Assembly (NCBI GenBank): GCA_001915575.1
Contig: MNQT01000025.1
Span: 1 to 64,000 of the forward strand
Direction: 5' to 3'
Origin: Bacteroides sp. CAG:1060_57_27
Lineage (GTDB): Bacteria > Bacteroidota > Bacteroidia > Bacteroidales > UBA932
DNA length: 64,000 nt
A program made the translations under genes and the position numbers. Shown piece by piece: positions 15,860 to 26,821 of the stretch. Under the pieces are notes generated by a model, which was not told where the DNA came from, ran no database searches, and saw nothing but the letters and a program-made list of their open reading frames with translations. Numbering within the stretch: the stretch's first letter is position 1; every line of letters starts with the position of its first letter.

Positions 15860-17266
15860 ATGTTCGGAAAGGAAGTATATATCGCGCGCCGCAGGGCGCT
15901 GCTTGAAAAGATGCGCGGCGAGAAGGGTGTAATCCTTTTCCTCGGCAATGTCGAGGCGCCTGCGCAGTACAGGGATAACTGCTATAAATGGCGTCAGGAC
16001 AGCACCTGGCTGTATTTCTTCGGCATCGACGAACCGCGTTTCGCGGCGACCTTGGACCTCGAGAGCGGCGAAGAGACTCTCTATGCCGACGACTTCGGCA
16101 TAGACGACATAATCTGGATGGGTCCCATGCCTACGGTGCGTTCGCTCGCGGATGCCGCAGGCGTTCAGAAGACCGCCTCCTACGGAGCCCTCGGAGCTGC
16201 CCTGAAAGGCCGCAAGGTGCATTTCGTGCCGGCTTCGCGCTATGCCACCGCCCTCAGTCTCGGCTCCCTGCTCGGGATAGACCCCATGACGGCCTTCAGC
16301 GAGGGCAAGAAAGGCTGCCCGGCTGCGTCCGCCCCGCTCGTCGATGCGGTAATCTCACTGCGCCTTGTCAAGGAACCCTGCGAGATAGAGGAGATAGAGA
16401 AGGCCTGTGAGATAGGCTACAGGATGCACAGCGTCGCCCGCGACGGCATCCGTCCCGGCAGGGTCGAACAGGAGATCGTCGGTGAAATGGAGGGCGTCAC
16501 GCTTTCCGAGGGCTGGGGAGTGAGCTTTGCGACTATACTTACCCAGCACGGCGAGATATTCCACTGCCACAGCCATGACTGCGTAATAGAACCGGGCAGG
16601 CTTATGGTAATCGACGCCGGTGCCGAGAACAACATGCACTACGCCTCCGACTTCACCCGTACATACCCCACCGGAGGGAAGTTCACATCACGCCAGAGAG
16701 ACGTGTATACTATAGTCTACGAGTGTAACGAATATGCCTATGGCCTCGTAAGGCCCGGGGTCGCTTACCGTGACGTGCACCTTTCTGTTGCGGCCAGGAT
16801 GCTTGACGGCCTGAAGTCGCTCGGACTCGTCAAGGGCAGTACGGACGATATGGTCGCCGAGGGTGTCGCCGGCCTGTTCATGCCTCACGGCCTCGGACAC
16901 AACATGGGGCTCGACGTGCACGACATGGAGGACTACGGCGAAGACCTGGTCGGATATGACGCCGGGCAGAGCCGTTCGCCCCAGCTCGGACTCGGCAGCC
17001 TGAGAATGGCCCGCCGTCTGCAGGAGGGCAATGTGATCACCGACGAACCGGGAATCTATTTCATACCGGATCTTATAAGGGCGTGGAAGGCCGAAGGCCG
17101 CTGCCGCGACTTCGTGGATTACGGCAGGCTCGAAGCTTACTTCGACTTCGGCGGCATACGTCTCGAGGACGACCTGCTCGTGACCTCCGGCGGTGCGCGC
17201 AGGCTCGGCTCCCGCAGGCTGCCCATCGCCCCCGACGAGGTGGAAGAATCGATGAAACAGTACTAA
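15860..17266 (+). CDS. pepP: Xaa-Pro aminopeptidase (M24B)
   Basis: A 468-residue metallopeptidase that removes an N-terminal residue preceding proline. Residues 1-165 form the AMP_N domain (NCYKWRQDSTWLYFFGID motif). The M24 pita-bread domain follows, with all metal ligands in place: D252, D264, H347, E396 and E436. There is no signal peptide, so it is cytoplasmic. The ATG at 15860 fits the predicted start site and the family N-terminus; the upstream in-frame extension overlaps the terminator. FabG follows after 12 bp. Confidence 0.92.
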   Translation: MFGKEVYIARRRALLEKMRGEKGVILFLGNVEAPAQYRDNCYKWRQDSTWLYFFGIDEPRFAATLDLESGEETLYADDFGIDDIIWMGPMPTVRSLADAAGVQKTASYGALGAALKGRKVHFVPASRYATALSLGSLLGIDPMTAFSEGKKGCPAASAPLVDAVISLRLVKEPCEIEEIEKACEIGYRMHSVARDGIRPGRVEQEIVGEMEGVTLSEGWGVSFATILTQHGEIFHCHSHDCVIEPGRLMVIDAGAENNMHYASDFTRTYPTGGKFTSRQRDVYTIVYECNEYAYGLVRPGVAYRDVHLSVAARMLDGLKSLGLVKGSTDDMVAEGVAGLFMPHGLGHNMGLDVHDMEDYGEDLVGYDAGQSRSPQLGLGSLRMARRLQEGNVITDEPGIYFIPDLIRAWKAEGRCRDFVDYGRLEAYFDFGGIRLEDDLLVTSGGARRLGSRRLPIAPDEVEESMKQY

Positions 17267-17278
17267 AGATAAACTATA

Positions 17279-18016
17279 ATGGGATTATTAGACGGAAAAG
17301 TCGCCCTGATTACGGGCGCATCCAGGGGAATCGGCAAGGCGATCGCCCTGAAGTTCGCATCCGAGGGTGCGGACATAGCATTCACGGACGTGAAGATAAA
17401 CGAGGATACTCTCAAGGAACTCGAGGCTACCGGCGTCAAGGCCCGTGCCTATACCTCCAATGCCGCTGATTTCGCCGATACACAGGCGACGGTGGACAAG
17501 ATAATGGAGGACTTCGGCCGTATCGACATACTCGTCAACAACGCCGGCATCACCCGCGACGGACTTATGCTGCGTATGGACGAGGCACAGTGGGACGCGG
17601 TAATCAACGTCAACCTCAAGTCGGCGTTCAACTACATCCATGCGGTGACGCCCATAATGGCACGCCAGAGGGGCGGAAGCATCATCAACATGTCGTCGGT
17701 AGTGGGCGTGAGCGGAAATGCAGGCCAGTGCAACTATTCCGCATCCAAGGCCGGCCTTATCGGCCTCGCCAAGTCCATAGCCAAGGAAATGGGCCCGAGG
17801 GGCATCAGGGCGAACTGCATCGCTCCCGGCTTCATCATCTCCGACATGACGGCAGCCTTGCCCGACGCAGTGCGCGAGGCATGGGTCAAGGAGATTCCCC
17901 TGCGCAGGGGCGGCACCGTGGACGAGGTGGCCAAGGTGGCTCTCTTCCTTGCCAGCGACCTCTCCTCTTATGTCAGCGGACAGGTCATCAACTGCTGCGG
18001 CGCGATGAACTGCTAA
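17279..18016 (+). CDS. fabG: 3-oxoacyl-ACP reductase
   Basis: A 245-residue short-chain dehydrogenase that reduces 3-oxoacyl-ACP with NADPH in fatty-acid elongation. The cofactor motif TGASRGIG is at 12-19, NNAG at 87-90 and the catalytic triad is S140, Y153, K157. Length and the SGQVI...CGAMNC end match FabG. It lies between pepP and comF on one strand; downstream is a 19-bp gap before comF. Confidence 0.92.
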   Translation: MGLLDGKVALITGASRGIGKAIALKFASEGADIAFTDVKINEDTLKELEATGVKARAYTSNAADFADTQATVDKIMEDFGRIDILVNNAGITRDGLMLRMDEAQWDAVINVNLKSAFNYIHAVTPIMARQRGGSIINMSSVVGVSGNAGQCNYSASKAGLIGLAKSIAKEMGPRGIRANCIAPGFIISDMTAALPDAVREAWVKEIPLRRGGTVDEVAKVALFLASDLSSYVSGQVINCCGAMNC

Positions 18017-18035
18017 GCCGTCTACGGGACTGCCG

Positions 18036-18788
18036 ATGCGACTCCCGCCTGAACTTGATCTGAAGACTTCTCTCCCGGCACTGCTGGAATTGGTGCTGCC
18101 GAGAGTGTGCGTGGTGTGCGGCAGGGCGCTGATGCCCTGCGAGAAGCACATCTGCCTGCTCTGTGCGGAAGACATGCCGCGCACGCGTTTCGCAGGGCTC
18201 AGCCATAATCCTATGGCCGAGAAGTTCAACGCCGGGATGTCGCCCGATGAATATGAGCCGTATGCCTATGCTGCGGCTCTTTTCCATTATTCCGCCGGGA
18301 GCGGCTACGACAACATCACCAAGGCTCTCAAATACGGCGGGAACCTTGCCGAAGGTCGTTTCTTCGCCTCGATGCTGGCCTCCGAGCTCGTTGCCTCTGA
18401 GTTATTTTCGGATGTCGGCGCCGTGGTTCCCGTGCCCCTGCACTGGATGCGCAGGTGGAAAAGGGGCTACAACCAGGCCGGGGTCATAGCACGGGTGCTC
18501 GCCCGCGAGATGGGCGTGCGCTGCGAACCCGGCCTGCTGAAAAGGCGCCGCCGGACGGCCTCGCAGACTTCTCTCGACGCCGCCAGAAGGCAGGAGAATG
18601 TCCGCGGGGCGTTCATCGCCGACAGGAAGGTGATTGATGCCATGCTCGCTTCGGGAGTGCGGCATCTGCTGCTCGTGGACGACGTGTTCACCACGGGCGC
18701 CACGCTTCTCGAATGCTACCGTGCTGTCCGTACTCTGGCCGGGCCGGAGCTGCGCATATCAGTCGCTACCCTCGGCTATGCCGGATGA
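18036..18788 (+). CDS. comF: ComF-family phosphoribosyltransferase-like protein
   Basis: A 250-residue ComF protein. The N-terminus has two CxxC pairs (CVVC and CLLC, residues about 26-44) that would bind zinc. The C-terminal half has the phosphoribosyltransferase PRPP loop LLLVDDVFTTGAT (about 208-220). In transformable bacteria ComF helps import single-stranded DNA; here no other competence gene is nearby, so the role is open. The 3' end overlaps the convergent symporter gene by 23 bp. Confidence 0.88.
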   Translation: MRLPPELDLKTSLPALLELVLPRVCVVCGRALMPCEKHICLLCAEDMPRTRFAGLSHNPMAEKFNAGMSPDEYEPYAYAAALFHYSAGSGYDNITKALKYGGNLAEGRFFASMLASELVASELFSDVGAVVPVPLHWMRRWKRGYNQAGVIARVLAREMGVRCEPGLLKRRRRTASQTSLDAARRQENVRGAFIADRKVIDAMLASGVRHLLLVDDVFTTGATLLECYRAVRTLAGPELRISVATLGYAG

Positions 18789-20256
18789 CCGGGAGGTCTG
18801 TCCTGCCCGGCCGGAGGGAGAACGCAGCGAGCCCGATGAATGTGAGCAGCGCGTTGATTATCAGCAGCTCGAACCCTATCTTCCAGCCGAACCACTGCTC
18901 GCTGTGGGTGGCGAGCATAAGGCAGAGCAGCGGTGCCGCCGTGCAGATGAACGGTACGGCCTTGTCGAGCACCCTGCGCCGGGTGAATATCCCGAACGCG
19001 AAAAGTCCGAGCAGCGGGCCGTAGGTGTAGGATGCTACCGTATATACCGCGTTTATCACGCTTTCGCTGCCTATCAGCCTGAAGGCCGCTATCACCACGC
19101 CCATAACCGCCGCGGCCGCTATGTGTACCGCGCTCCGCACCCTCCTGAGCCGCTGCTCCGGAAGTCTCCGGTCGGCCCTGAGCAGGTCGACGGTCACCGA
19201 AGTCGTGATAGAGGTCAGAGATGAACCGGAGCTGCTGAACGCCGACGAGATGAGCCCCAGCACGAAAAGCAGGCTTACGGCGGGCGGCATGTAGGGCGCC
19301 GTCCCCTGTCCGGGAGAGCCGCAGGCTATGGTGGGGAACAGGTCGTCCGGTCTGGAAACCTGTATCCCGCGGCTTGCCGCGAACGAATACAACAGCACGC
19401 CGAGGCACAGGAACAGGAAGTTCACCGGCACGAAGGCTACCCCGTACGAGAGCATGTTCTTGCGGCTCTGATGCAGGCTGCGGCAGGAGAGGTTCTTCTG
19501 CATCATGTCCTGGTCGAGGCCGGTCATGGCTATGGTCGTGAACATTCCGGCGAGGAACTGCTTCCAGAAGTAGCGGGTGTCGGAAGGGTCGTCGAAGAAC
19601 CACATCCTGGTCATTCCGCTGTCCCTGACGGTATTGCATATCCCTCCGATGTCCAGCCCCATTCCCTTGCCGATGAAGACTATGCTCAGCACTACCGCGC
19701 CTATCATGCAGAGTGTCTGGAGCATGTCTGTCCATACCAGCGTCCTCACGCCGCCGCGGAAGGTGTAGAGGTAGACTATGAGCATGGTCAGGGCAATGTT
19801 GAGCCAGAACGGGATGCCGAGCGGAGCGAACAGCACCAGCTGCAGCACGGTTGCCGTGAGGTACATCTTGACTCCGCAGCCGAGGACTTTCGAGAGCAGG
19901 AAGAACGCGGCCGAGGTATGGTAGCTCCAGGCTCCGAAACGCTCCTCCACATAGCAGTACAGGCTGTTCATGCGTCTGCTGTAGTAGAGCGGCAGCAGCA
20001 CATAAGCTATGACCGCATAGCCGGCGATGAAGCCGAGGGCCATCTGAAGGTATGAGAACTCCGACGCGGCGACCATGCCCGGTACTGACACGAACGTGAC
20101 CCCGGAGATAGAAGTCCCGACCATGGCGATAGCCACCACCGGCCAGGGAGAGCGTCCGCTTCCGCGGAAGAAGTCGCTGCTGCTGCCCTTGCGGGACAGG
20201 GCCAGGCTCGCGCCGAGGATCACGGCAAAATATAAGATGACGGCGGCTATCACCAT
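18766..20256 (-). CDS. Sodium:solute symporter family transporter
   Basis: A 496-residue integral membrane protein with about 13 hydrophobic segments and the SSS-family signature [16 protein letters not shown] near residue 45. It would carry a small organic solute inward with Na+; the substrate cannot be inferred (sialic acid-, proline- and sugar-type members look alike here). The ATG at 20256 is chosen over an in-frame TTG at 20277, because the promoter-like TATTTTG lies in that segment. It is divergent from sufB and convergent with comF. Confidence 0.85.
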   Translation of the reverse strand: MVIAAVILYFAVILGASLALSRKGSSSDFFRGSGRSPWPVVAIAMVGTSISGVTFVSVPGMVAASEFSYLQMALGFIAGYAVIAYVLLPLYYSRRMNSLYCYVEERFGAWSYHTSAAFFLLSKVLGCGVKMYLTATVLQLVLFAPLGIPFWLNIALTMLIVYLYTFRGGVRTLVWTDMLQTLCMIGAVVLSIVFIGKGMGLDIGGICNTVRDSGMTRMWFFDDPSDTRYFWKQFLAGMFTTIAMTGLDQDMMQKNLSCRSLHQSRKNMLSYGVAFVPVNFLFLCLGVLLYSFAASRGIQVSRPDDLFPTIACGSPGQGTAPYMPPAVSLLFVLGLISSAFSSSGSSLTSITTSVTVDLLRADRRLPEQRLRRVRSAVHIAAAAVMGVVIAAFRLIGSESVINAVYTVASYTYGPLLGLFAFGIFTRRRVLDKAVPFICTAAPLLCLMLATHSEQWFGWKIGFELLIINALLTFIGLAAFSLRPGRTDLPVIRHSRG

Positions 20257-20284
20257 AGCGGGGCGCAAAATAGACAAAATCTGC

Positions 20285-20292
20285 TATATTTG
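20285..20292 (+). promoter_or_regulatory. -7 element of the suf operon
   Basis: TATATTTG is an exact consensus; the sufB ATG follows seven bases later at 20300, implying little or no leader. No clear -33 element is visible. Confidence 0.6.
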
Positions 20293-20299
20293 CATAATT

Positions 20300-21748
20300 A
20301 TGGATGAAATTCTTAAGGATTTAGCGAATAAGGAGTACGACAGCGGTTTTGTGACGGATGTCGAGCAGGAGTACGTACCCAAGGGGCTGAACGAGGATAT
20401 AATCCGTCTGATTTCCGCCAAGAAGGGGGAGCCGCAGTGGCTTCTCGACTTCAGGCTGGACGCGTTCCGCAGGTGGCAGAAGATGACGCCGCCATGCTGG
20501 GGGCATCTCAGGCTGCCGGAGATAGACTTTCAGGACATAATATACTATGCCGCTCCCAAGCGCGACGAGGACCGTCCGACGGAGATCGATCCGGCGCTCA
20601 TGGAGACCTTCGACAAGCTGGGCATCCCCCTGCACGAGAGGGAGGTGCTTGCCGGAGTGAAGCCCAGGGGGGAGGTTGCGGTAGACGCGGTCTTCGATTC
20701 GGTAAGCGTCGCGACGACCTTCCGCAAGACGCTCGCCGAGAAGGGTATAATATTCTGCTCCTTCTCCGAGGCCGTCAGGGAATACCCCGACCTTGTGCGC
20801 CGCTATCTCGCAAGCGTGGTGCCGGTGGGCGACAACTTCTACGCCGCACTCAACTCTGCGGTGTTCTCGGACGGCTCGTTCTGCTATATACCCAAGGGCG
20901 TGAAATGTCCTATGGACCTGTCGAGCTATTTCCGTATCAACGCCAGCGGTACGGGACAGTTCGAGCGGACGCTGATAGTAGCGGACGAGGGCTCGTCGGT
21001 AAGCTATATGGAAGGCTGCACCGCCCCGATGAGGGACGAGCACCAGCTCCATGCGGCGGTGGTCGAAATAGTCGTCGAGAAGGACGCGGACGTGAAGTAC
21101 AGCACCGTGCAGAACTGGTATCCCGGCGACGCCTCGGGAAAGGGAGGCATACTCAACCTCGTGACCAAGAGGGGAATATGCAAGGGCAGCGGCTCGCACC
21201 TCAGCTGGACCCAGGTGGAGACCGGCTCGGCCGTGACCTGGAAATACCCGAGCACGATACTCAAGGGCGACAACTCCTCGTCGGAGTTCTACAGCGTCGC
21301 GATGACCAACAACTTCCAGCAGGCCGATACCGGGACGAAGATGATACACATAGGCCGGAACACCCGCAGCCGCATAGTCTCCAAGGGCATTTCGGCAGGC
21401 AGGAGCGAGAACAGCTACCGCGGACTGGTGCAGATGCTTCCCGGGGCGTCCGGAGCGCGCAACTATTCGCAGTGCGACTCCCTGCTGATAGGCGACAGGT
21501 GCGGCGCGCACACCTTCCCGGTAATAGTGAACGGCTGCCCTTCGGCGGTCGTGGAGCATGAGGCTACGACCTCGAAGATAAGCGAAGACCAGCTGTTCTA
21601 CTGCACGCAGAGGGGGATTGGGGCGGAGGACGCCGTGGCGCTGATAGTCGGAGGATACGCCAGGGAAGTGCTGTCACGGCTTCCTATGGAGTTCGCCGTC
21701 GAGGCGCAGAAACTGCTTTCCGTCTCGCTCGAGGGGGCGACTGGATAG
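20300..21748 (+). CDS. sufB: Fe-S cluster assembly scaffold SufB
   Basis: A 482-residue SufB, the main scaffold on which SufBC2D builds Fe-S clusters. It begins [20 protein letters not shown] and carries the C-terminal beta-helix blocks [19 protein letters not shown] and the conserved C(DS)LLIGDRC / [15 protein letters not shown] segments that include the cluster-ligating Cys region. The ATG at 20300 matches the family start and the promoter; a longer in-frame extension reaches into the symporter gene and is rejected. The next gene is pnuC, 12 bp downstream, not sufC. Confidence 0.96.
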   Translation: MDEILKDLANKEYDSGFVTDVEQEYVPKGLNEDIIRLISAKKGEPQWLLDFRLDAFRRWQKMTPPCWGHLRLPEIDFQDIIYYAAPKRDEDRPTEIDPALMETFDKLGIPLHEREVLAGVKPRGEVAVDAVFDSVSVATTFRKTLAEKGIIFCSFSEAVREYPDLVRRYLASVVPVGDNFYAALNSAVFSDGSFCYIPKGVKCPMDLSSYFRINASGTGQFERTLIVADEGSSVSYMEGCTAPMRDEHQLHAAVVEIVVEKDADVKYSTVQNWYPGDASGKGGILNLVTKRGICKGSGSHLSWTQVETGSAVTWKYPSTILKGDNSSSEFYSVAMTNNFQQADTGTKMIHIGRNTRSRIVSKGISAGRSENSYRGLVQMLPGASGARNYSQCDSLLIGDRCGAHTFPVIVNGCPSAVVEHEATTSKISEDQLFYCTQRGIGAEDAVALIVGGYAREVLSRLPMEFAVEAQKLLSVSLEGATG

Positions 21749-21760
21749 ATTTTATGAAAG

Positions 21761-22337
21761 ATGACCTGGGTTGAAATCATATCGGCCGTGCTCGGCCTGA
21801 GCTGCGTCTTCCTCGCAGGACGCAACTCCAAATACAACTTCTATGTGGGATATGTCTACAACATATTCCTTTTCGTGCTGTTCCTGCACCAGCACCTCTA
21901 TTCGGCAATGATACTCCAGCCGATATCGCTGCTGATAAACGCATACGGACACTACCGCTGGACGCATCCCCGCGATGACGAGCGCAGCGCCGCCGACAGC
22001 AACAGGCTCAAGGTCGGCAACATACCGCCAAAGCATGTGGCGCTGTATGTGCTTGCCGTGCTCGTCTGTGCCGCCCTGTGGGCTTTCGTGCTGAAATATG
22101 TCTTCGACAATCCGACCAATCCCTGCCTCGACTCGCTGATGCTGATGCTCACGCTCTGCGCGCAGTATCTCAGCGCCCGCAAGTACTGGGAGTGCTGGAT
22201 AGTCTGGCTGCTGGTCAACGCGGGCAACGCCACGCTCTACATACTCTCGGGTCTGTATATCATGCCCGTCGTGAGTGCACTGTATATCGCCAACGGCATC
22301 TGGTCGCTGGTGTCATGGAGAAAAATGTACAAGAAAA

Positions 22338-22345
<8 letters not shown>
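21761..22345 (+). CDS. pnuC: PnuC-family nicotinamide mononucleotide/riboside transporter
   Basis: A 194-residue membrane protein with about seven hydrophobic helices and the PnuC pattern (VLGLSCVFLAGRNSKYNFYVG, LLINAYGHYRW, LLVNAGNATLYILSGLY). PnuC facilitates uptake of nicotinamide riboside for NAD synthesis; related PnuT and PnuX carry thiamine or riboflavin, and the substrate is not fixed by eye. It is embedded in the suf operon: 12 bp after sufB, and its end overlaps sufC by 8 bp. Confidence 0.87.
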
Positions 22346-23082
<737 letters not shown>

Positions 23083-23090
<8 letters not shown>

Positions 23091-23676
23091 GGTATATGTA
23101 ATAGGAAGGGATCCCGTGCCCTCCCTGCTCAGGCTGGATTCTCCCCAGGAACTCAGGCTGACTTTCGTCGCGCTTCCGGGCGCGTGCGGCAAGGTGTCGG
23201 TAGAGGTCGACATCGACTCTGCCGGATGCAGTCTCGACATGGCGGGACTCTATCTGTGCTCCTCCGACGAGCAGCTGGGCTTCGACGTGCTCGTCCGCCA
23301 CAACTGCGGCGGAAGCGTCTCGCGTCAGAACTTCCGCGGCCTCGTGGGCGGGACGGCCAGGGCCGCGTTCAACGGCCTTATCTATGTCGCTCCCGGCGCG
23401 CAGAAGACCAGGGCCTCGCAGGAGAGCCACGCGATACTCATCGGAGACAAGGCCACGGTGAAGGCGCAGCCGCAGCTGGAGATATATGCCGACGACGTGG
23501 AGTGCACCCACGGCTGCACTTCCGGCTTCCTCAGCGACGACGAGCTTTTCTACATGCGCTCCAGGGGGATACCGGAGCAGGAGGCCCGCAGGCTGCAGAA
23601 AATCGCATTCATCGCCCCGGTGGCGTCAAGGCTGCCGGAGGACTTGGCAGAGCAGGTATATGCAAGCATCGCCTAA
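23083..23676 (+). CDS. sufD: Short SufD (Fe-S assembly)
   Basis: A 197-residue protein homologous to the C-terminal beta-helix core of SufD/SufB (QNFRGLVGGTARAAFNGLIY, AQKTRASQESHAILI, EIYADDVECTHGCTSG, LFYMRSRGIPEQEARRLQ). The His in the CTHG-type motif and the C-terminal SufC-binding helix are kept. Family members are normally above 400 residues; the N-terminal half is missing, with no room for it because sufC ends eight bases inside this gene. It may still pair with SufB and SufC. The frame is open and well conserved, so it looks like a functional short form rather than decay. Confidence 0.88.
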
Positions 23677-24451
23677 CGTCAAGATCAATCTCGGGCTGAG
23701 CATACTGCGACGCCGGGATGACGGGTATCACGACATCGAGACGCTGTTCGTCCCGTATTACGGCCTCTGTGACGACCTCTATGTGGAGCCGTCGCGCGAC
23801 GGACGCACGCAGCTGACCCTGGAGGGCGCTTCGTGGAACCCTGACGATGACCTTACGATGAAGGCATACCGGGCGTTGAAGGCCGATTTCGACCTTCCTC
23901 CCGTGAAGATACGCCTCGTCAAGAAAGCACCGGTAGGCGCAGGGCTCGGAAGCGGCTCTTCCGATGCCGCGTTCACGCTGAGGCTGCTGGACTCCATGTT
24001 CTCGCTCGGCCTCGACGATGCCGCGCTCGCCTCCTATGCCGCTTCCATAGGCTCCGACTGCGCCTTCTTCATCTACGACCGCCCGATGTTCGGCGAGGGA
24101 CGCGGCGAGATCCTGACGCCCTTTGGAATAGACCTTTCGGCCTATAGGATAAAGGTCGCCCTTCCCGAGGGCTGTAGGGTGAGTACGCGCGAGGCATATT
24201 CAGGGGTAGTTCCCCGCGAGGCGCGCGCTGCGGACAAAGGGGCCGGCGGCGGAAAGAGTCCCTGCCTGAAGGAAGCCCTGAAGCGTCCCGTAGACGAGTG
24301 GCGGCATGTGCTCGTAAACGATTTCGAGCCGTCGGTGTTCGCCCTGCATCCCGAGATAGCGGCCCTCAAGGAAGAATTCTACGGACGCGGAGCCGTGTAT
24401 GCCTCGATGTCGGGCTCCGGTTCGGCCGTATTCGGAATATTCAGAAAGTAA
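23660..24451 (+). CDS. ispE: 4-diphosphocytidyl-2-C-methyl-D-erythritol kinase
   Basis: A 263-residue GHMP kinase phosphorylating CDP-methylerythritol in the MEP pathway. The start MQASPNVKINLGL, the ATP-binding loop PVGAGLGSGSSDAA (91-104) and the C-terminal MSGSGSAVFGIF motif are all present. The ATG at 23660 lies within sufD (17-bp overlap), the normal N-terminus for the family. IspD (43630) and IspF (36310) are elsewhere in the window, so the pathway genes are scattered. Confidence 0.95.
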   Translation: MQASPNVKINLGLSILRRRDDGYHDIETLFVPYYGLCDDLYVEPSRDGRTQLTLEGASWNPDDDLTMKAYRALKADFDLPPVKIRLVKKAPVGAGLGSGSSDAAFTLRLLDSMFSLGLDDAALASYAASIGSDCAFFIYDRPMFGEGRGEILTPFGIDLSAYRIKVALPEGCRVSTREAYSGVVPREARAADKGAGGGKSPCLKEALKRPVDEWRHVLVNDFEPSVFALHPEIAALKEEFYGRGAVYASMSGSGSAVFGIFRK

Positions 24452-24463
24452 AGGCTGCAGACT

Positions 24464-26821
24464 ATGCCGCAGGATGCCGGAAACAGAAACTTTCAGAACG
24501 GCAGGCGCATAGCGCGCAATGCCGTGCTGCTGTATCTGCGCATGTTCCTGCTGATGTTCATCGGCCTGTTCACCTCGAGGGTGGTGCTCCGCGAACTCGG
24601 CGTCGAAGACTACGGGGTGTGGAACGCGGTAGGCGGCGTGGTGACCATGTTCACTTTCATCACCGGCTCGATCTCCTCGGCGATAAGCCGCTATCTCGCG
24701 TTCGAGCTCGGCCGCCCGGATTCCGACAGGCTGCGGCGCGTATTCGCTACGGCCATGACCGTGCAGCTCGTACTGTCGCTGCTGCTCGTGCTGCTCGTTG
24801 AGACGGCGGGCCTGTGGTTTCTGAACGGGAGAATGGTGATTCCGGAACCGCGCCTCGGCGCCGCCCGCTTCGTGCTGCACTGCTCGCTCGGAGTGCTCGT
24901 GCTCAACATGCTCTCGGTACCGTTCAACGCCGCGATAATCGCACATGAGCGCATGTCGGCATTCGCCTATATCAGCGTGGGAGAGGCCGCCCTCAAGCTG
25001 ACGGTCGCCCTGCTGCTCGGACTCTCCGCCTTCGACAAGCTCGAGACCTATGCCGTGCTGATGCTTGCCGTGGCGCTGCTGGTGCGCATGGCCTACGGAA
25101 TATACTGCCGCCGCAATTTCGCGGAGTGCCGTACCCGTCCCGCGCTCGACAGGCCCCTGCTCCGCGAGATGACCGGCTTTGCGGGCTGGAGTTTCTTCGG
25201 CTCGGGCACAAGCGTGCTGAACATACAGGGTTCCAGCCTGCTCGTCAATATCTTCTTCGGGGTGGCCATGAACGCCGCGAGGGGAGTGGCCTCGCAGGTG
25301 GAGGCGCTGGTCAAGCAGTTCGCAGTCAACTTCCTGACGGCAGTGAATCCCCAGATCACGAAATCCTGGGCTTCCGGCGACAGGGAATACTGCTACGGAC
25401 TCGTCTCCAAGGGCTGCAAGTTCGCCTATCTTGCGATACTGCTGCTCTTCGTGCCGGTCGTGCTCGAGGCGGACTACCTGCTTAGGCTGTGGCTGGGCAC
25501 GGTGCCCGACGGCGCTGCGGAGTTCGTCCGTCTTTCCATGGTCGCGCTGCTTGTCGACATGGGCGGGAACTCCCTGCTGACCCTCCAGCTCGCCACGGGA
25601 AAGATAAGGAGATACTATATCACCACGGGACTCTGCTCGCTGCTGTGCCTGCCTGCCGTATGGCTGGCGTTCCGGCTCGGAGCAGGCGCGGACTGGGCGT
25701 ATATATGCCTGATCGGGGTATATGTGCTTGTGTTTGCGTTGAGGTTGTATTTCGCATGCAGGGATGCCGGATTCCCCGTCGGACGCTTCCTGCGCGAGGT
25801 CGTTCTGAAACTGCTGGTGCTGAGCGTGCCTGCCGTGGCGGTTCCGCTGGCCGCGAGGCTGTCGCTGCCCGAGGGCGCGGCGAGACTGCTGCTCGTGTGC
25901 CTGCTGGCCTGGGGCGTGACGGCTTTCCTGTCCCTTGCCTTCGCGCTTACGCCCGGTGAGAGGGCTTTCCTGCTCAGGAAGCCCCAGCCGTGGATGCCCG
26001 ACAGGCTATATCTCGAACTGATGTACTGGAGGGCTTTCGGCCGTCCGCTCGACCTCAGGCATCCGACCCGCTATACCGAGAAGCTGCAATGGCAGAAGCT
26101 ATACGACCGTAACCCGCTCTATCACACGCTGGCCGACAAGGCGGAGGTGAAGTCCCATGTGGCTTCAATAATCGGGAATGAGCATGTGGTTCCCACGCTC
26201 GGAGTCTGGAACTCCCCGGGGGAGATAGACTGGGAAAGCCTGCCGGAGCGTTTCGTGCTCAAGTGCACCCACGACAGCGGCAGTACCGTAATCTGCCTCG
26301 ACAAGGCCTCGCTCGACAGGGAGGCCGCCTGCCGCAGGCTCTCGGAGGCAATGAAGAAAGATTATTACAGGCCCATGCGCGAATGGGCGTACAAGGGGCT
26401 GAGGCCGCGGATCATCGCCGAGCAGTACCTCGAGGGAGAGATCAGGGACTACAAGTTCTTCTGTTTCGACGGGGAGCCGAGGCTGATGTTCGTCGCATCC
26501 GACCGTTTCCGGGCCGGAGAGGAGACCAAGTTCGACTTCTTCGACATGGACTGGAACCGTCTGGATATAAGGAACGGTCATCCGAACGCGTCCGAGCCTC
26601 CTGCAGAGCCGGGCTGTTTCGGCGAGATGAAACGCCTTGCCGCAGAACTCTCCAGAGGCATCCCGCAGGTGCGTGTGGACTTCTATGAAGCAGGCGGAAA
26701 GGTGCTGTTCGGAGAATATACCTTCTACCATTGGGGCGGCTTCATGCCTTTCGAGCCCGACGCTGCCGACCTGATGATCGGCTCGATGTTCAAAATCCCG
26801 AAGAAATGGAAAAGTGCGTGA
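24464..26821 (+). CDS. Fusion of a polysaccharide flippase and a TupA-type ATP-grasp domain
   Basis: A 785-residue protein with two parts. Residues about 15-500 form a 12-14 helix transporter of the MOP/Wzx class (start NAVLLYLRMFLLMFIGLFTS, TSRVVLRELGVEDYGVWNAV). These flip lipid-linked glycans across the inner membrane. From about 510, PDRLYLELMYWRAFGRP onward is a full ATP-grasp domain of the TupA teichuronopeptide type (TRYTEKLQWQKLYDRNPLYH, VLKCTHDSGSTVIC, RIIAEQYLE, VRVDFYEAGGKVLFGEYTF). TupA-like enzymes are thought to attach amino acids or similar groups to surface glycans. The frame is continuous across the join near 25964. Its end overlaps the DUF616 gene by 16 bp. Confidence 0.85.
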   Translation: MPQDAGNRNFQNGRRIARNAVLLYLRMFLLMFIGLFTSRVVLRELGVEDYGVWNAVGGVVTMFTFITGSISSAISRYLAFELGRPDSDRLRRVFATAMTVQLVLSLLLVLLVETAGLWFLNGRMVIPEPRLGAARFVLHCSLGVLVLNMLSVPFNAAIIAHERMSAFAYISVGEAALKLTVALLLGLSAFDKLETYAVLMLAVALLVRMAYGIYCRRNFAECRTRPALDRPLLREMTGFAGWSFFGSGTSVLNIQGSSLLVNIFFGVAMNAARGVASQVEALVKQFAVNFLTAVNPQITKSWASGDREYCYGLVSKGCKFAYLAILLLFVPVVLEADYLLRLWLGTVPDGAAEFVRLSMVALLVDMGGNSLLTLQLATGKIRRYYITTGLCSLLCLPAVWLAFRLGAGADWAYICLIGVYVLVFALRLYFACRDAGFPVGRFLREVVLKLLVLSVPAVAVPLAARLSLPEGAARLLLVCLLAWGVTAFLSLAFALTPGERAFLLRKPQPWMPDRLYLELMYWRAFGRPLDLRHPTRYTEKLQWQKLYDRNPLYHTLADKAEVKSHVASIIGNEHVVPTLGVWNSPGEIDWESLPERFVLKCTHDSGSTVICLDKASLDREAACRRLSEAMKKDYYRPMREWAYKGLRPRIIAEQYLEGEIRDYKFFCFDGEPRLMFVASDRFRAGEETKFDFFDMDWNRLDIRNGHPNASEPPAEPGCFGEMKRLAAELSRGIPQVRVDFYEAGGKVLFGEYTFYHWGGFMPFEPDAADLMIGSMFKIPKKWKSA

